Positions 35,868 through 47,110 of a DNA stretch of 64,000 nucleotides are shown one piece after another. The translations under genes and the position numbers were made by a program. The notes below the pieces were generated by a model that had not been told where the DNA came from, did no database searches, and was given only the letters and a program-made list of their open reading frames with translations. The stretch spans positions 1 to 64,000 of the forward strand of contig JADNRV010000154.1 in NCBI GenBank assembly GCA_015499995.1. Direction: 5' to 3'. The stretch is from Flammula alnicola. Taxonomy: Eukaryota > Basidiomycota > Agaricomycetes > Agaricales > Strophariaceae. The first letter of the stretch is position 1. Every line of letters begins with the position of its first letter.

Positions 35868-38503
35868 ATGCGCGCAACCTGCTCGAAAGCACCGCCCTCG
35901 ACGCTCCGCTCTGGCACCGTGCGACAAGAGCAGCCCGCGCCGCCGCCGTCGAAGGATCAACGCAAGCGCCAAGGGTCGACCGCCGACCAGAAGCAGCCCA
36001 CGAAGCGACCCCGCCGTGGCACGAACAACGCCGACAAAGCCGAAAACGAGGAGGAGGAACAGCAGGAGGTCGAGGAGGCTGAGGAAGAGGCTGAGGAGGC
36101 TGAGGACGAGGCTGAGGACGAGCCCGAGGCTGCTCAATGGGCAGATCTCGAGGATCGCATGTCGGGTGGAAGGAAACGGGGAGGGAAAAGCAGCGGGGGG
36201 ATCAAGGTTGGTCCCCCCAAGAATCTGTAAGTACTATCTACCCACCCCCCTCCGTCACGCACTTACGATGCCACAGCTGGAAGACCGCCCAGGACCATGC
36301 ACGCGAGGACGCCGCCACCAAATCCCCCCCTAAATCCAAGCTGACCCCGTACGTTCCCCCACCCCCCTTTTTTTTATGCATGACATTCTATTTTACTAAC
36401 GAAATACCTCGATTTAGGGCCGAATGCACGCTCAAAAAGAGCGGGATCGCAGTTGCCCGCCCCCTCATCCGTCGCATGCCCCTAGCGCCCCCAAACCCGC
36501 TGACGCCCACCTCACCGCTCCCTCTAGGCGTCGCCGTGATGCCACCCCGACCCCTGACGACTCAGGCGACAAGAACGACGCCCCCGCACCCCGACCGCCC
36601 GCCACGTCATCGAAGGCGCCCACCGCCAGCAGCCAGCCAGCCAACCCAGCGCCTGCCACCTCGTCGACACGGCGCTGAGAACTCAGCAGCGACCGCACGT
36701 GCCACGCGTCTGTCACGCCAGCAGCACGGCGCCGTCGAGCCAGCGATGACACCACCCATGCGCCCACCACGCCATCAAGCAGGCGCCCTGGTGTCGCAAA
36801 GGAGGATGATGACAGCGGTAACGATGACGACCGCGGCAACGTCGACCGCAGTAGCGATGACGACCACGGTAACGACGACAGTGGTAGTGATGACTGCACC
36901 ACAGCCGCAACTCGCGAGAAGCGCCGTTCGGGTGAGGAACACCACCCACACCACGAGAAAGGCAAGACCAGCCGCTCAGCTGGCCATGGAGTGGCGCGCG
37001 ACCCCTTCATGGATGTGGGTCATCCTGATAACACCGACGAGGATTGTGGGAGGCCCGCCAAACGCAGGCATGACACCACGAAGGGTCAATGAGAACCCGG
37101 CGCTGAGCAGCACCGGGTTCAAGTTATCACCACCCCTTCTCGTGGTCGTCGTTCGAGCCGTTCTCTGACTGTTTCCCGTCAACGTCATTCCGCACAGGAT
37201 GATGGTATATTTTATTTTTATTTATTATCTGTTAAACTTTTTAATGTAAATGTAATAGATATTAAGATGGCTAGTCCTCCGAAGGAGAAAATCCCTGCCC
37301 ATGGTTCATCGCGGTCGACTGGTGGAGTTTTTCGAGGTCGCGCAATGAGTAATAACTTTAACATGGCTGATGCCTCGGAAGTCTGGCGAGACATGGACGT
37401 ACCGGTGCACACTGCCGAATCTGGTAGAATCTTTGTCTACCTTTCACAAGATAACCCTGCCAACATCAGCATTGCGAATACCAATCCATCATTTACAGTT
37501 TCGGTCCGCGATATTTACAACTTTCCAACATTCCAAACTGTGGTGGAACGTGCTACGCGAGACTATTCTCCTGTTCGTGGTGTGTAATTTACTTTTTTTT
37601 TTTTTTATATTAATAAGTTTTAAATTAGACAACTCCTATCGCTTTTTTATGCTTGAGGATGACAACTGGAGTATCAAAGGCCGTTACGAGGCTATCAGCA
37701 AGCGTGAACCTACAGATGAGGATTATATTCAGTGGACGAAGAATGATCAAGACAAATACATTGTCCATGTCTTGGGTGTAAGTTATATAATTCATTTAAT
37801 CTTTTCTCTCTAACTTTAGTTTTTTTGTATCTAGTCTAACTATGAACAAAATCCGTTATTTTTGCCTGGATTTGCTGGTCGTCTTGGGTCTAGTTTCGGA
37901 TCTCGCTCTGGTTCTGGTTTTGCTTCTGGTTCTCATCTTCCATCACATTCTCGTCTTCCATCTTGTCATCCTGCCAACATGCCTATATTCCAAGAAGGCT
38001 CTTCCAAGTCTACGCAGGAAGCAGAACCTGCAACTTATCAGGCTCGACTAATGGAAGAGCTGGCTATTTCTGAATACTTCACCGATCGCAAGAAGAGTGG
38101 CTTGCGTTTTGCTTGGTCGAAATACGTGGAGTGTAACAAGGCTATCAAACTCGGTAAAAGCCTTGTTGAGAGTGGCAAGTGGGCAGAAGATCTTCCTCGC
38201 TTCAATGAAAACCTTATCATCGAAGTTTTCATCGGCAAATCAGCTTGGCACGCAAACTATACGAAGAACTTCTCTGCTGTTCAGACCAAGTATCCCGACA
38301 TGGTGGATTGGTTGGAGAGTGAGACCAATACCAAAGAAGAAGATGTGAAGGTCTGGGGCGTTTACAAGAAAGATTACGTGTTTTCCGACTTGAAGGAATT
38401 AGTGGACAATGGGGGAAAGTTGAAGGTCAAGAAGAAGAAGAAGCACTCGTCTTCGGAAGACGAAGGTACAGGCAAAGGAAAGCAGCCTCAATGGAGGAGG
38501 TAG
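35868..38503 (+). CDS. KDZ-transposon accessory protein, spliced, unnamed
   Basis: Proposed exons: 35868-36226, 36277-36348, 36418-37204, 37259-37579, 37630-37777, 37835-38503, each intron 50-69 nt with GT...AG ends. An upstream in-frame ATG at 35694 is also possible. The N-terminus is disordered, with a long Glu/Ala acidic stretch, then GGRKRGGKSSGG. Exon 3 is low-complexity with an Asp/Ser-rich acidic part; two frames stay open there, and the one that joins the next exon has TGA at 36676 and 37090, so the allele may be broken. The C-terminal part is globular (FTDRKKSGLRFAWSKYVECN, FIGKSAWHANYTKNF, VWGVYKKDYVFSDLKELV) and ends in a basic tail KVKKKKKHSSSEDEG. I know similar hypothetical proteins from Agaricomycetes but no function. 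Confidence 0.65.
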
Positions 38504-38560
38504 GTATAGCTGAATTTCTTTTGTGTTACTTGGTTTTTTTTGCTTTGATTGATTTGAAAT

Positions 38561-40999
38561 ATGCTAATTTTCTTTTTATGTACTTGTAGTTTGCTTTTGA
38601 TTTGTCTTGGACTTGTATCGCTTCTTGAATATCTTGGTCTTAGCTTGCTCTGGTCCCTGCTTTGTCTTATGAGTGCTGTGCTACCTGTGTCTGCTACATT
38701 GCCACTGTATATGAAACTGCTGGTCTTTGCGATTTTTCTTCCACTTGCTGCTGCAGTTCCACAAACCCAAGCATTTCCTGATATACCATTCAAAGTCTTT
38801 AGTGCTTTTGTGGAAAATACATTCAGTTCTGAAGTATCTTTGGCTACTGTGCTACTTGTGTTGTTTTCAATGACAGAAAACACAGAGCTATTGAATCTAC
38901 ATGCTCGGCAACAAATTCCAGAGTTTGATGGTGAAAATCATACCTTGGCAACTGGATGGATTAGAGCTTTCTCACGTGCAATAATGCATAAAATGAAACG
39001 TGATATACAAGCTCTTTTTCTTGAAAGAGAATTTCCTCCAACTCGGTATCATCAAGTCACAAAACTGTCAACTAAACTTGATGCTTTTGCCAAGTTGCTG
39101 AATCTTACGCCATATGATGACGAGAACAATTTTAAAACAAAATTGTTACCAGTATCTTATGATGCAATTCAGGCAGTTCAAACACTTTGCCCTGATAGCA
39201 TGTTCTGCATGAATGCACAGTGTGATCCTCAAGCTGTCTTGCAAGCAACAAAAACTACAGACATTCCATTGGTTACTCTGATCAAAGACAATACTGTTTA
39301 TCAAGATGTTCCTGTTTTAACAGGGAAATGCAATACTTGTGATACAACTTATCATGCTGATCATGAAAGATTTAAAGATGGGCATGGACTGTGGAACAAA
39401 TGTTATCTGAATTCTGCACGATACCTCAAAGTTGGACAATCAACATGGGTTGATCGCAAATTTTCACATACAGTTCTCAGTGGAATGTACGATTTCCATG
39501 CATCTGCTGCAGCATATACACAGTTTTGGAATGATAGTACTTCTGTCAACAGCTCAGATTTCCAAATTACAAGATGGCAGATTTGGCAGACATTTATTCA
39601 AGAATCTGTTCGAATGGTTGCAAGTACAAGAAAGACCAATTTAGAGTTAAGAGAAAATCTTAACATCAATGAAGTCACAAAGGAAGCATATTCTATACTG
39701 GGGAATACTGGAATACTGGAAGATGCAAAAGACCATGCCTGTTCTCAATGCAGTCAGCCATATAAAGCGAATGCTGATTCTATTGTGAATAGTGATCCTG
39801 CAGCAGTAATGGGAGCAGATGAAAATAGCAATGTACCTGTACTAGTTGGTGAATTTGCAGCTCAATCTGCACGAGAGACTGCAGAAGCAAGACGACAAGC
39901 ACAAAGGAGAGCCAACGTTGCTCATGCTGATCCAAATGCAATGGACGTGGATTATGCACCTGTCAAAATGGTTGTGTTAGATGGAATTGTAATGGGTCCA
40001 GTGGTAAATAATTATTTCTTTTTGGATAAACTGTTGCTAATTATTTTCTAGCATTGTGCTTATGAAAAATGTACTGCTGATTTGAAAAATGCGAGAGGAG
40101 GAGCATTCTGCAATGAACATGAAATCCTCTTTGGGAATAACTGTCGTGTTGGTACTTGCCAAAACACTAAAGTTGATGGCACTCAGGCATGTCGTCAACA
40201 CCAAAGCCAATGGAGAAAATATAAACTTGAACATAGTCGGTCAAGTATGGCAGGTGTTAGAAGAATGCTACAATGACCTACTGAGAATCTACCATGGCAA
40301 CCTAATGTTCCAAGACCTGCACGACCTCATGATAATGATGATGAGAAAGACGAAACTCCAAGAACTCATTACTTTGGTCCTTCAAGGTTTTACTGTGTTG
40401 AAACAATCTGCGCACCATGTGGTGTAGTAATCGCATGGACAAAGTTTGATAAATCTGAATCACCTACCAAGATTCTGAATTTCTTGGGTTCTGTATATCC
40501 TACAGCAGACTCTCGCCCAAATTATATTTGCATTGACAAAGCTTGTAAAGTTCTTCGCACAAGCATTGCAAATAAAAGCTGGGATACTTGGCAGAAAACT
40601 AGTCGCTTCATTGTTGATTCATATCATTATATCAATCATCGAACAACAGACTACCTATGCCGTAAATGGTGTAATCCTGCTCCTTTGAATGGCTCAGCTC
40701 CAAATCTTGTCAAAGTAGCAAAAGACAAAAATGGAAAACTATATTTGCAAAGAGCATTCAATACTCAAGCATGCGAGCAGTTAAATGCATGGCTAGGAGG
40801 ATTTGAATCTATCCTCAAAAGGATGACATCAGGAAACTTTGATTGGTTTTTGCATGCTATGCTTGTATATCATACTCAGCAAGTCATTCGCAAACAAGAA
40901 CAAAAGAAAAAACCTGTGCAGATTCAAGAAATTGGTAATGAAGAAGAGGATGAAGAAGAAGAAAATGGTGTAGTGAGACATTGGGATGATGACAACTAA
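38561..40999 (+). pseudogene. KDZ-type transposase with CxC5/CxC6-like clusters
   Basis: Probable DNA-transposase. Exon 1 runs to 40003, a 48-nt intron (40004-40051, GTAAAT...TTCTAG) follows, and exon 2 ends at 40999. The N-terminus is hydrophobic and leucine-rich. A first cysteine cluster (MFCMNAQCDPQ, then TGKCNTCDTTYHADHERF) resembles CxC5. A second (HCAYEKCTADL, AFCNEHE, NNCRVGTCQNT, QACRQHQ) resembles CxC6. The catalytic-fold part has YICIDKACKVL, FIVDSYHYINHRTTDYLC and RAFNTQACEQLNAWLGGFE, which supply the acidic residues of the RNase H-fold core. The C-terminus is acidic. One TGA (40274-40276) interrupts exon 2 in an otherwise open frame, probably an Arg codon originally. The start is uncertain; a spliced fusion to the upstream gene is possible. 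Confidence 0.85.
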
Positions 41000-41007
41000 T
41001 GAGATTA

Positions 41008-41492
41008 AAATGGAAGAAGTGTATAGTAGTGTATAAATACTTGATGGAATTTAAACAAAAGAAGTGTACAGTAGTGTATAGAAATTAAAACAGAAGAAGT
41101 GTATAGTAGTGTACAAATATCTGAAAGTCAATATACATGATATCATTTAATGTATTTTTATTACTAACAATTTGAAAGGTCAACTTAAATTTATATACAC
41201 AAGTCCTTTTATAAATTTTGTAGACTCCATATGGAGTCCACGTGGAGTCCACACGGAGTCCACGTGGAGACTCCATATGGACTCCACCGGAGTCCAGCTA
41301 AGTCCATGTGGAGTCCAACAAAGTCTAGAAGGACTCCACATGGACTCCACATGGACTCCACATGGACTAAGTGGAGTTGTACTATTTTTTTTGGATTTTA
41401 TATGGAGTCCATCTGGAGTCCATCTGGACTCCACCAATTTTATGCGGAGTCCATGGAGTCCACCAGGAATAGGTGGAGGAGGGTAAAGTACT
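41008..41492. repeat. KDZ 3' noncoding region: tandem units and subterminal array
   Basis: 41018-41120 has three copies of a GAAGTGTAYAGTAGTGTAY unit. From 41220 to the terminus there are about 20 TGGACTCC/GGAGTCCA words in mixed orientation, many paired as short palindromes. These are good candidates for transposase binding sites. Confidence 0.7.
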
Positions 41493-41500
41493 GATGGAAA

Positions 41501-44500
41501 TCAACTTGAGTTTCAATTTTGTGCAGATTGTCTTCCAAGTCTATGAATAATTTCCAGTCTGGTTCCATTTCTTCCTTTTTGGATGGAAGAACTTGAATTA
41601 GATAATTTGATGGGTAGTTAATCCTACGAGTTTCTTCTCTCTTTTCCAGTGTATTCATAACATGAGTTTGAGGAAGGGATGATAGTTTAATGTCTGGTGG
41701 TGAAGATATTAAATTTGGAATGAAGGAATAATTTGGGAGGCACGCAGGGAACATGATAGAGTTTAAGTCATAATAATTAAGTTTCGATTCAGCGTCCACA
41801 GGGAACATGATTAAATGATTAGTTAAGGTTCATAATTTCATTTGATCGTGTTCTGGCTTAATAGGACTTTCCAAAGACTTAAGACTTAATTTAGAATCAA
41901 AGTCAGAAGTAAAAGATGGATTCTCAACATATCTAGTAGGTTGTGATCTGTAATCGACATAAGTGTCCATATTTGTGAACAAGCTAAAGTTAAAAGGATA
42001 GATTTGAAACATAGGTTTAAAACTGGAAATGTACGGCCAAGCGTTAAAGAAATCTAGGTAAAAGGGATCATATGAAAAAGAGTTAGAGGTAAAGGATAGA
42101 ATTCGATAATCAGAGTAGAGAGGATAGACATAGGATTCTAGTTTCAAGGGAAAAGGCATAGAGAGTAAGAGAAAGGCAAAAAAGGAAGATATCAAGTGAG
42201 AAAAGAAGGTATCTAGCAAAGGAAACTGATACTGGATAAGTTTTTGATATCTAGATTGAAAGATTTCAGACATACTGATCAATGTATCAATCCATTTGGT
42301 ACATTTCGACATCTCTGTTGAGCTCCTCATCAGATTCGAGGATCGAGATCGACTCATTAGGAGGATCGATGATGACACAGATATTCTCTATGACAGAGGC
42401 GAGATAAAAGGGATGAGGAAAGAACATATGGAGAATGTTGAGTATGTAGTGAGCAATTGTGGAGTCATGTTCAAGAAGAAAGAATTTGTATGCAGCGGTA
42501 AGATAATGGGCTTCAAACGTTTGGAGGATATAGGAATGGGTAAAATTGAGATGGGTATTGAGGGATCGATGTAACATGTAGTCTCGAAGTCCATGGGGAA
42601 ATCCCATGCATATGAATATGTCTTCAATACTGTTAAGAAGGAGTCCAAGGGATTTGTGACAGGAAAGCAGATGTCAAATTTGATGAGCCCAGAGGTTGAA
42701 AGATTTCTTATCAGTGGCTTGAACACTCTCCAATAGTGAAGTCGGAGTGTGGTCTGGAAAGACTTTGTGGAATTTCTGGGGGAAAAGAAGGCTGTCCCAG
42801 TTAGGTGTTGGTTCGTCTGGGAGTCTCTCAGCTCGGGGATGGGCATGGAGTAGGAAAAGTTCAAATGTGGTAGAGGCCAGGTTAACGAGAGGGTCATAAA
42901 GAGAAGGCCAATGGTAGTGGAAGCGAAAAGCCTCACAGCGACCAAGCATTCCACAGTAATAAAGGGTACTGCCATCGTCATGTTCATCTTGTGGTTCATC
43001 ATCAGAGAAGATGACTTGGCGGTAAGGGATTTGTGGTGGAACAAACTCGACATCATTTTTGTGGTTGATAAGTGGGTAGCTGGCAAGAACGAGGTCTCTG
43101 TAATCAGGAGGGGTGGTAGACAAGCGATGATGAAGCTTCTTGCTTCAAATTCTAGACACAGTGGTGGTGATAAGCTTCTCAGCACCCTTGAAGTGGTATA
43201 GAGGCTCTCCAGTCTGGTCGTATCCACAGAGTTCTCGGTCATTAAGAACCGAAAGCGGTAGCTCAATCCCGTATTTCTCTGGTGAATATCCCTGAAGATA
43301 TTGTTCGAAATGTTAGATGAAAAGCATGAAGTCGTCAGGTAAGGGGTCTTTGAGAGGAGCAGGAAGATTGAGATTGAAGTCTTGTTGGTATGTGAGACTA
43401 TCAGCGCCTTTGTAAATGAAGTTTTCTCGAGTGTCAAGTTCGTCCATAGATACAAAATGTGCATGATAGGTGTGAGCTAAGAGTAGTTGGGATAAAGAGT
43501 AGGATTCGGAGGTTGGTATGAGGGGAAAGGGTCCATAAGCGATGACGCCAATGACAAGTGAATGACCTTCAAGCTCAGCAAAGGTATTGGAGTCATAGGG
43601 ATAATCAAGGGATGGAGGTGGAGATTAGGACTTGATTGCAACAATTGGGTTGCTAGAAGGAGGTTGAGATAGATTAGCTTGAGTATCAGAAGAAGATACT
43701 GTAACGTACTTATTGAACAATAATCTGACAGGCGCCTTTCCATTCTTAAACTCCAGCTCTAACAGCGAAAGCTTTGGAGAATCAGAGGATGAGCTCAAGA
43801 GGGTTTCCGAAGTAGAAAGACTGTCCCAGTATGAATCAGAGTCTGAGTCGAGAAAGTTGTCCATGTCCGAGCTGGTGTTATCATAAACAGGTTGTCGCTG
43901 CAAGTAATGTGAATGTGAAGGTTCATCTGAGTCCGAATCAGGGAAGTGTTCTTCTGCAAACCAGAACACAGTGAGAGCAAAGAGGCTTTTGATAAGAGGG
44001 AATTGGTAGACAGGGTCGGCATTTTTGTTGACAGTGAACTTCATCTGATGCATCAAAAGTTTGTGGGAAATGAGAAGACCATCACGTTGGGAATGTTGGC
44101 CTTTGAGAAGAGATATAACATCTTCAATGAACTCGAGTTGCATAGAAGAGAGTGGGAAGTAAAGGTCATTATTAGATAAGGATGGAAGGGTGACGATAAG
44201 GGGTGCATGGTTGAAAAGGCTATGGTTTCTGTACGCAAATTGGTGATGAGGGTCGACACTGACAGCATGCATCATGAATATGTGATAGTCATGGTTTAAG
44301 GGAAGGGAACGTGGATATCCAGTTTCAATTGGAGTGAAGAGGCCATAAGCTAGTATATAGGGAGCTGGAGGTCGAATATCAGATGTATAAGGTGTAGCCA
44401 GGATAGCGTTGTGAAGATGAAGGTGCTTAGGTGGCGCTAGACCAGGTGGCGTGTCAAGAAGATGCTTCACCTTGTTCATTGGGGTAGACAGTAGCAAAGG

Positions 44501-44716
44501 AGAAGTGGACCTAAGGATTTCCTGTATGTCAGGTAGTGCTATCACACTTCGAGTAAGGGTAAGAACTTGAGGGGTTTCACTCATGCGACTTGAAAGAGAT
44601 GGCGACATAGATTCCTCTGACTTGACAGAAGCTCCAGTGGTGTTACCCTGGTTGCTCAATAGAGAGGATGGCATAGAGGACATGGAAGAGAGAGAATTGG
44701 TAGGTTGCCTTGTCAA
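41501..44716 (-). pseudogene. Gypsy spacer ORF between protease and RT, unidentified
   Basis: A chain of minus-strand frames runs from 44716 to 41501: 44716-43625 is open for 363 codons (HLLDTPPGLAPPKHLHLHNA, LNHDYHIFMMHAVSVDPHHQ), with continuation at 43340-42674 (LQGYSPEKYGIELPLSVL, MLGRCEAFRFHYHWPSLYDP), 42607-42287 (LRDYMLHRSLNTHLNFTHSY), 42378-41830 and 41808-41501. Stops and shifts break it. The order and spacing suggest one ancestral frame of more than 1,000 codons. It is rich in His, Pro, Leu and Tyr and has no nucleic-acid-enzyme motif that I can see. Similar spacer frames occur in other Agaricomycete Gypsy elements (my recollection of the family); function unknown. Confidence 0.6.
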
Positions 44717-44818
44717 TGCAAGAATAGATCATATATTGGAGGTGGGGACGTAAGGCAGATCAAGGTGTGTTGATGATGACTCAACAGATTCTGGTTGCAA
44801 GAGTTCAATGCCAAACTG

Positions 44819-47102
44819 AGGTCTTTACACTCTCCCACCTGTTTCACGTGGACTCCATGGACTCCACGGAATCCATGGACAATCCGTGGACTTTTTACAA
44901 TTTTTTTTCAGGTTTGATTTTGGTGAAAACACCTGCCAAATCGCAAATTTTAGTCCATGAAAAGTCCACGAAAAGTCCACACAATGTCCATTTTCAGTGT
45001 GGACTCCATGGACTATCCGTGGACAATGCCATGGATTTTTGTGGACTTGCCCTTACTATATATTAATAATAATAGCCAAAAAATAAAATGCCATACTTGA
45101 GACTTGAACCATTGACTTGGGGTACACAATGATTGCCGCGCTATAGACACCTACACCAACATGGCATGTACAATATTTGAATTTCGACTATATATATACC
45201 GACTGACTCGGCAACTCGGCAACCGGCTACCGAACGATGGTGACGCGGCTTCAACGTTGCCACGTCACCGCTTGGTTGCTTCCCACCACGATCCGCCACC
45301 GTTCCACCACCATCCGCCTCCGCCAACAGCACAGCCGCGGCGGCAACAACAACAACAACAACAGCAACAACAACGGCGACACGCGGCGCGTGAGGGAAAA
45401 CACGCCGCGGGGGGTATTGGATCCCAAGGGGAGACCCAAGAAATGGGAGACCCATACGGTGCGTCGCGAACGACGAACCCCCCGACTGACGAACTAACCC
45501 CGTCCCCGTCCTCGCAGATTCGACGCGCCCCCGGGCACGGCAAACGACACCGACGACAGCAGGACACCCGCAAGACCACCACCGCCGCGAATAATGACCA
45601 ACGACACGACGCGGCGATGGACGCGACGACAACGTGACCACGGAAGCGACCACGACGACCACGGAAGCGACCGCGACCACGACCACGCGACGAAGCGACG
45701 AAGCGACCGCGAAACCGAGCAACAGGACGACGCGGCAATGCGGCGCATGAGGGACACGCGCCGCCGGGGGTATTGGATACGCAGGGGGGACCCAGGAATG
45801 GGAGGCCCGCAAGGTACGTCGTAAACGACGATGCAACGACGGCTAACCCCCCACTCCGTCCCCTGCAGATACGATGTGTCCGCCGGGCACCGAAACGACG
45901 CCGACGGCGGCGTCGCACGCGACCGACCACCCCAACTACACCCGCCACGCGCCCGCCATGAGTGGCACGCGACGGCAACGGCAGTGAGAGCACGACATCG
46001 TGCTCCCATGTCGTTCTGGTGTCGGGTGAGCGGCCGCAACGACCGAGGCAACGACGAGGCTAGAGCGACCCGACCACGGACCCGACCGCGACACGACGAC
46101 CGCGACACGACGACCGACCTGACCACGGACCCAAGCACGAAGCGACGACCACCCCGACGACGAGACCACCAACGCGACCACTACCCAACGACGGACCCGA
46201 CCACGACGCGAGCACCGACCTGACGACGAGACGACCACCGACCCAACCCACCAGGAGACTGACCCGACCACTGACCCGACCATCACCTGACCCGACCACC
46301 GAGGCGACGACAATGCAACAACCAGGCGACCACCACCCCGACCATGGCCGCGACGACGACGACGCGATGGCGACGACCACGGACCCGACCACGACACCAC
46401 GACCATCCCGACGACGAGATCACCAACCCGATGACGACCCGACGGCGGACCCAACCACAACGCGACCACCGACGCGACCACAACGTGACCACCGACGCGA
46501 CCACAACGCGACCACCTACCCGACGCCGATGCAACAACAAGGCGACCGCTGACCCGACGTGACAGGAGACCAAGCGACGACTGACATGATGACAGACCCG
46601 ACCACGCCGCCATGCCTGATGCAACAACTGATCTGACCTGACGACTGAACTGACCACGGAGGTGACAACAATGCGACCATACCTCAGTAGTGTACTGCAT
46701 GTATTTTAATAGTTTTTTTTAATATCATCAATTTATTAGATTGTACATTTGGTTATAATCCTGAGTCCACAAAAGTCCATGGACTCTCCGTGGACTTTCC
46801 ATGGACTTTCTGTGGACTTTGGTATTTGCAACTTAACTCTAAGTTGACCCTAAGTCCAAAGTCCACAGAAAGTCCACAGAAGTCCACAGACATGATATTT
46901 ACTGCTAATTTCATGCTGTGGACTTTGTATGGACTTTGTGTGGACTTTGTGTGGACTTTGTGTGGACTGTCCATGGACATCCATGGACTAATTTTTCCAA
47001 AAGTAAGAAAAACACCATTAAGTTAAAAGTCCACGGATTGTCCATGGAATTCCATAGAGTCCGTGGAGTCCATGCGGACAGGTGGGGGACTGTAAAGTAC
47101 AG
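44819..47102. mobile_element. 2,284-bp non-autonomous KDZ-type element
   Basis: Exact 8-bp TSD, gccaaact, at 44811-44818 and 47103-47110. Left terminus GAGGTCTTTACAC, right terminus CTGTAAAGTACAG. Subterminal words are GTCCATGGA, AAAGTCCACA and TGGACTCC. A tRNA-like module (45098-45160) is followed by gttgccacgtcacc, shared with the KDZ transposon and with 24807-26832. The GC-rich centre holds two copies of a segment encoding GVLDPKGRPKKWET-like sequence (45384-45462 and 45745-45817), then ACGACC arrays to 46620. Long open frames here are composition artefacts. Same subfamily as 24807-26832. Confidence 0.9.
45098..45160 (-). other. tRNA-like module inside element
   Basis: Minus strand: TGGTGTAGGTGTCTATAG (box A-like, 45158-45141), then GGTTCAAGTCTC (box B, 45110-45099). 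Closely parallel to 25076-25140. Confidence 0.6.
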
Positions 47103-47110
47103 GCCAAACT

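Larger units (their letters stand above)
35177..41493 (+). mobile_element. complete KDZ-superfamily DNA transposon (6.3 kb)
   Basis: Left terminus GAGGTCTTTACCCT, right terminus GGGTAAAGTACTG. TSD atggaaat (35169-35176 and 41494-41501) is exact, and one further matching base precedes it. Inside both ends lie inverted subterminal blocks (ATTCCTGGTGGACTCC) and arrays of TGGACTCC/GGAGTCCA words. It carries a tRNA-like module, an accessory spliced gene (35868-38503) and a transposase gene with CxC5/CxC6-like cysteine clusters and a KDZ-type catalytic region (38561-40999). It interrupts the protease-RT spacer of the Gypsy element; the frame on either side (KIETQVDF at 41501 and the block left of 35170) is colinear. 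Confidence 0.9.

Noticed and set aside
36137..37168. 343-codon plus-strand ORF as a separate gene
   Set aside because: It crosses two good introns of the accessory gene and its later part is low-complexity Thr/Pro/Arg; the frame that joins the next exon is a different one.
38561..38760. Signal peptide or membrane protein at the start of the KDZ transposase
   Set aside because: The hydrophobic start partly reads through an intron-like sequence (acceptor at 38589), and the rest is a nuclear DNA-transposase type protein.
45220..46700. Several 100-250-codon ORFs, including Gln-rich and Arg/Ser-rich frames
   Set aside because: Same reason: degenerate arrays in a 2.3-kb non-autonomous element, with open frames in five of six readings.
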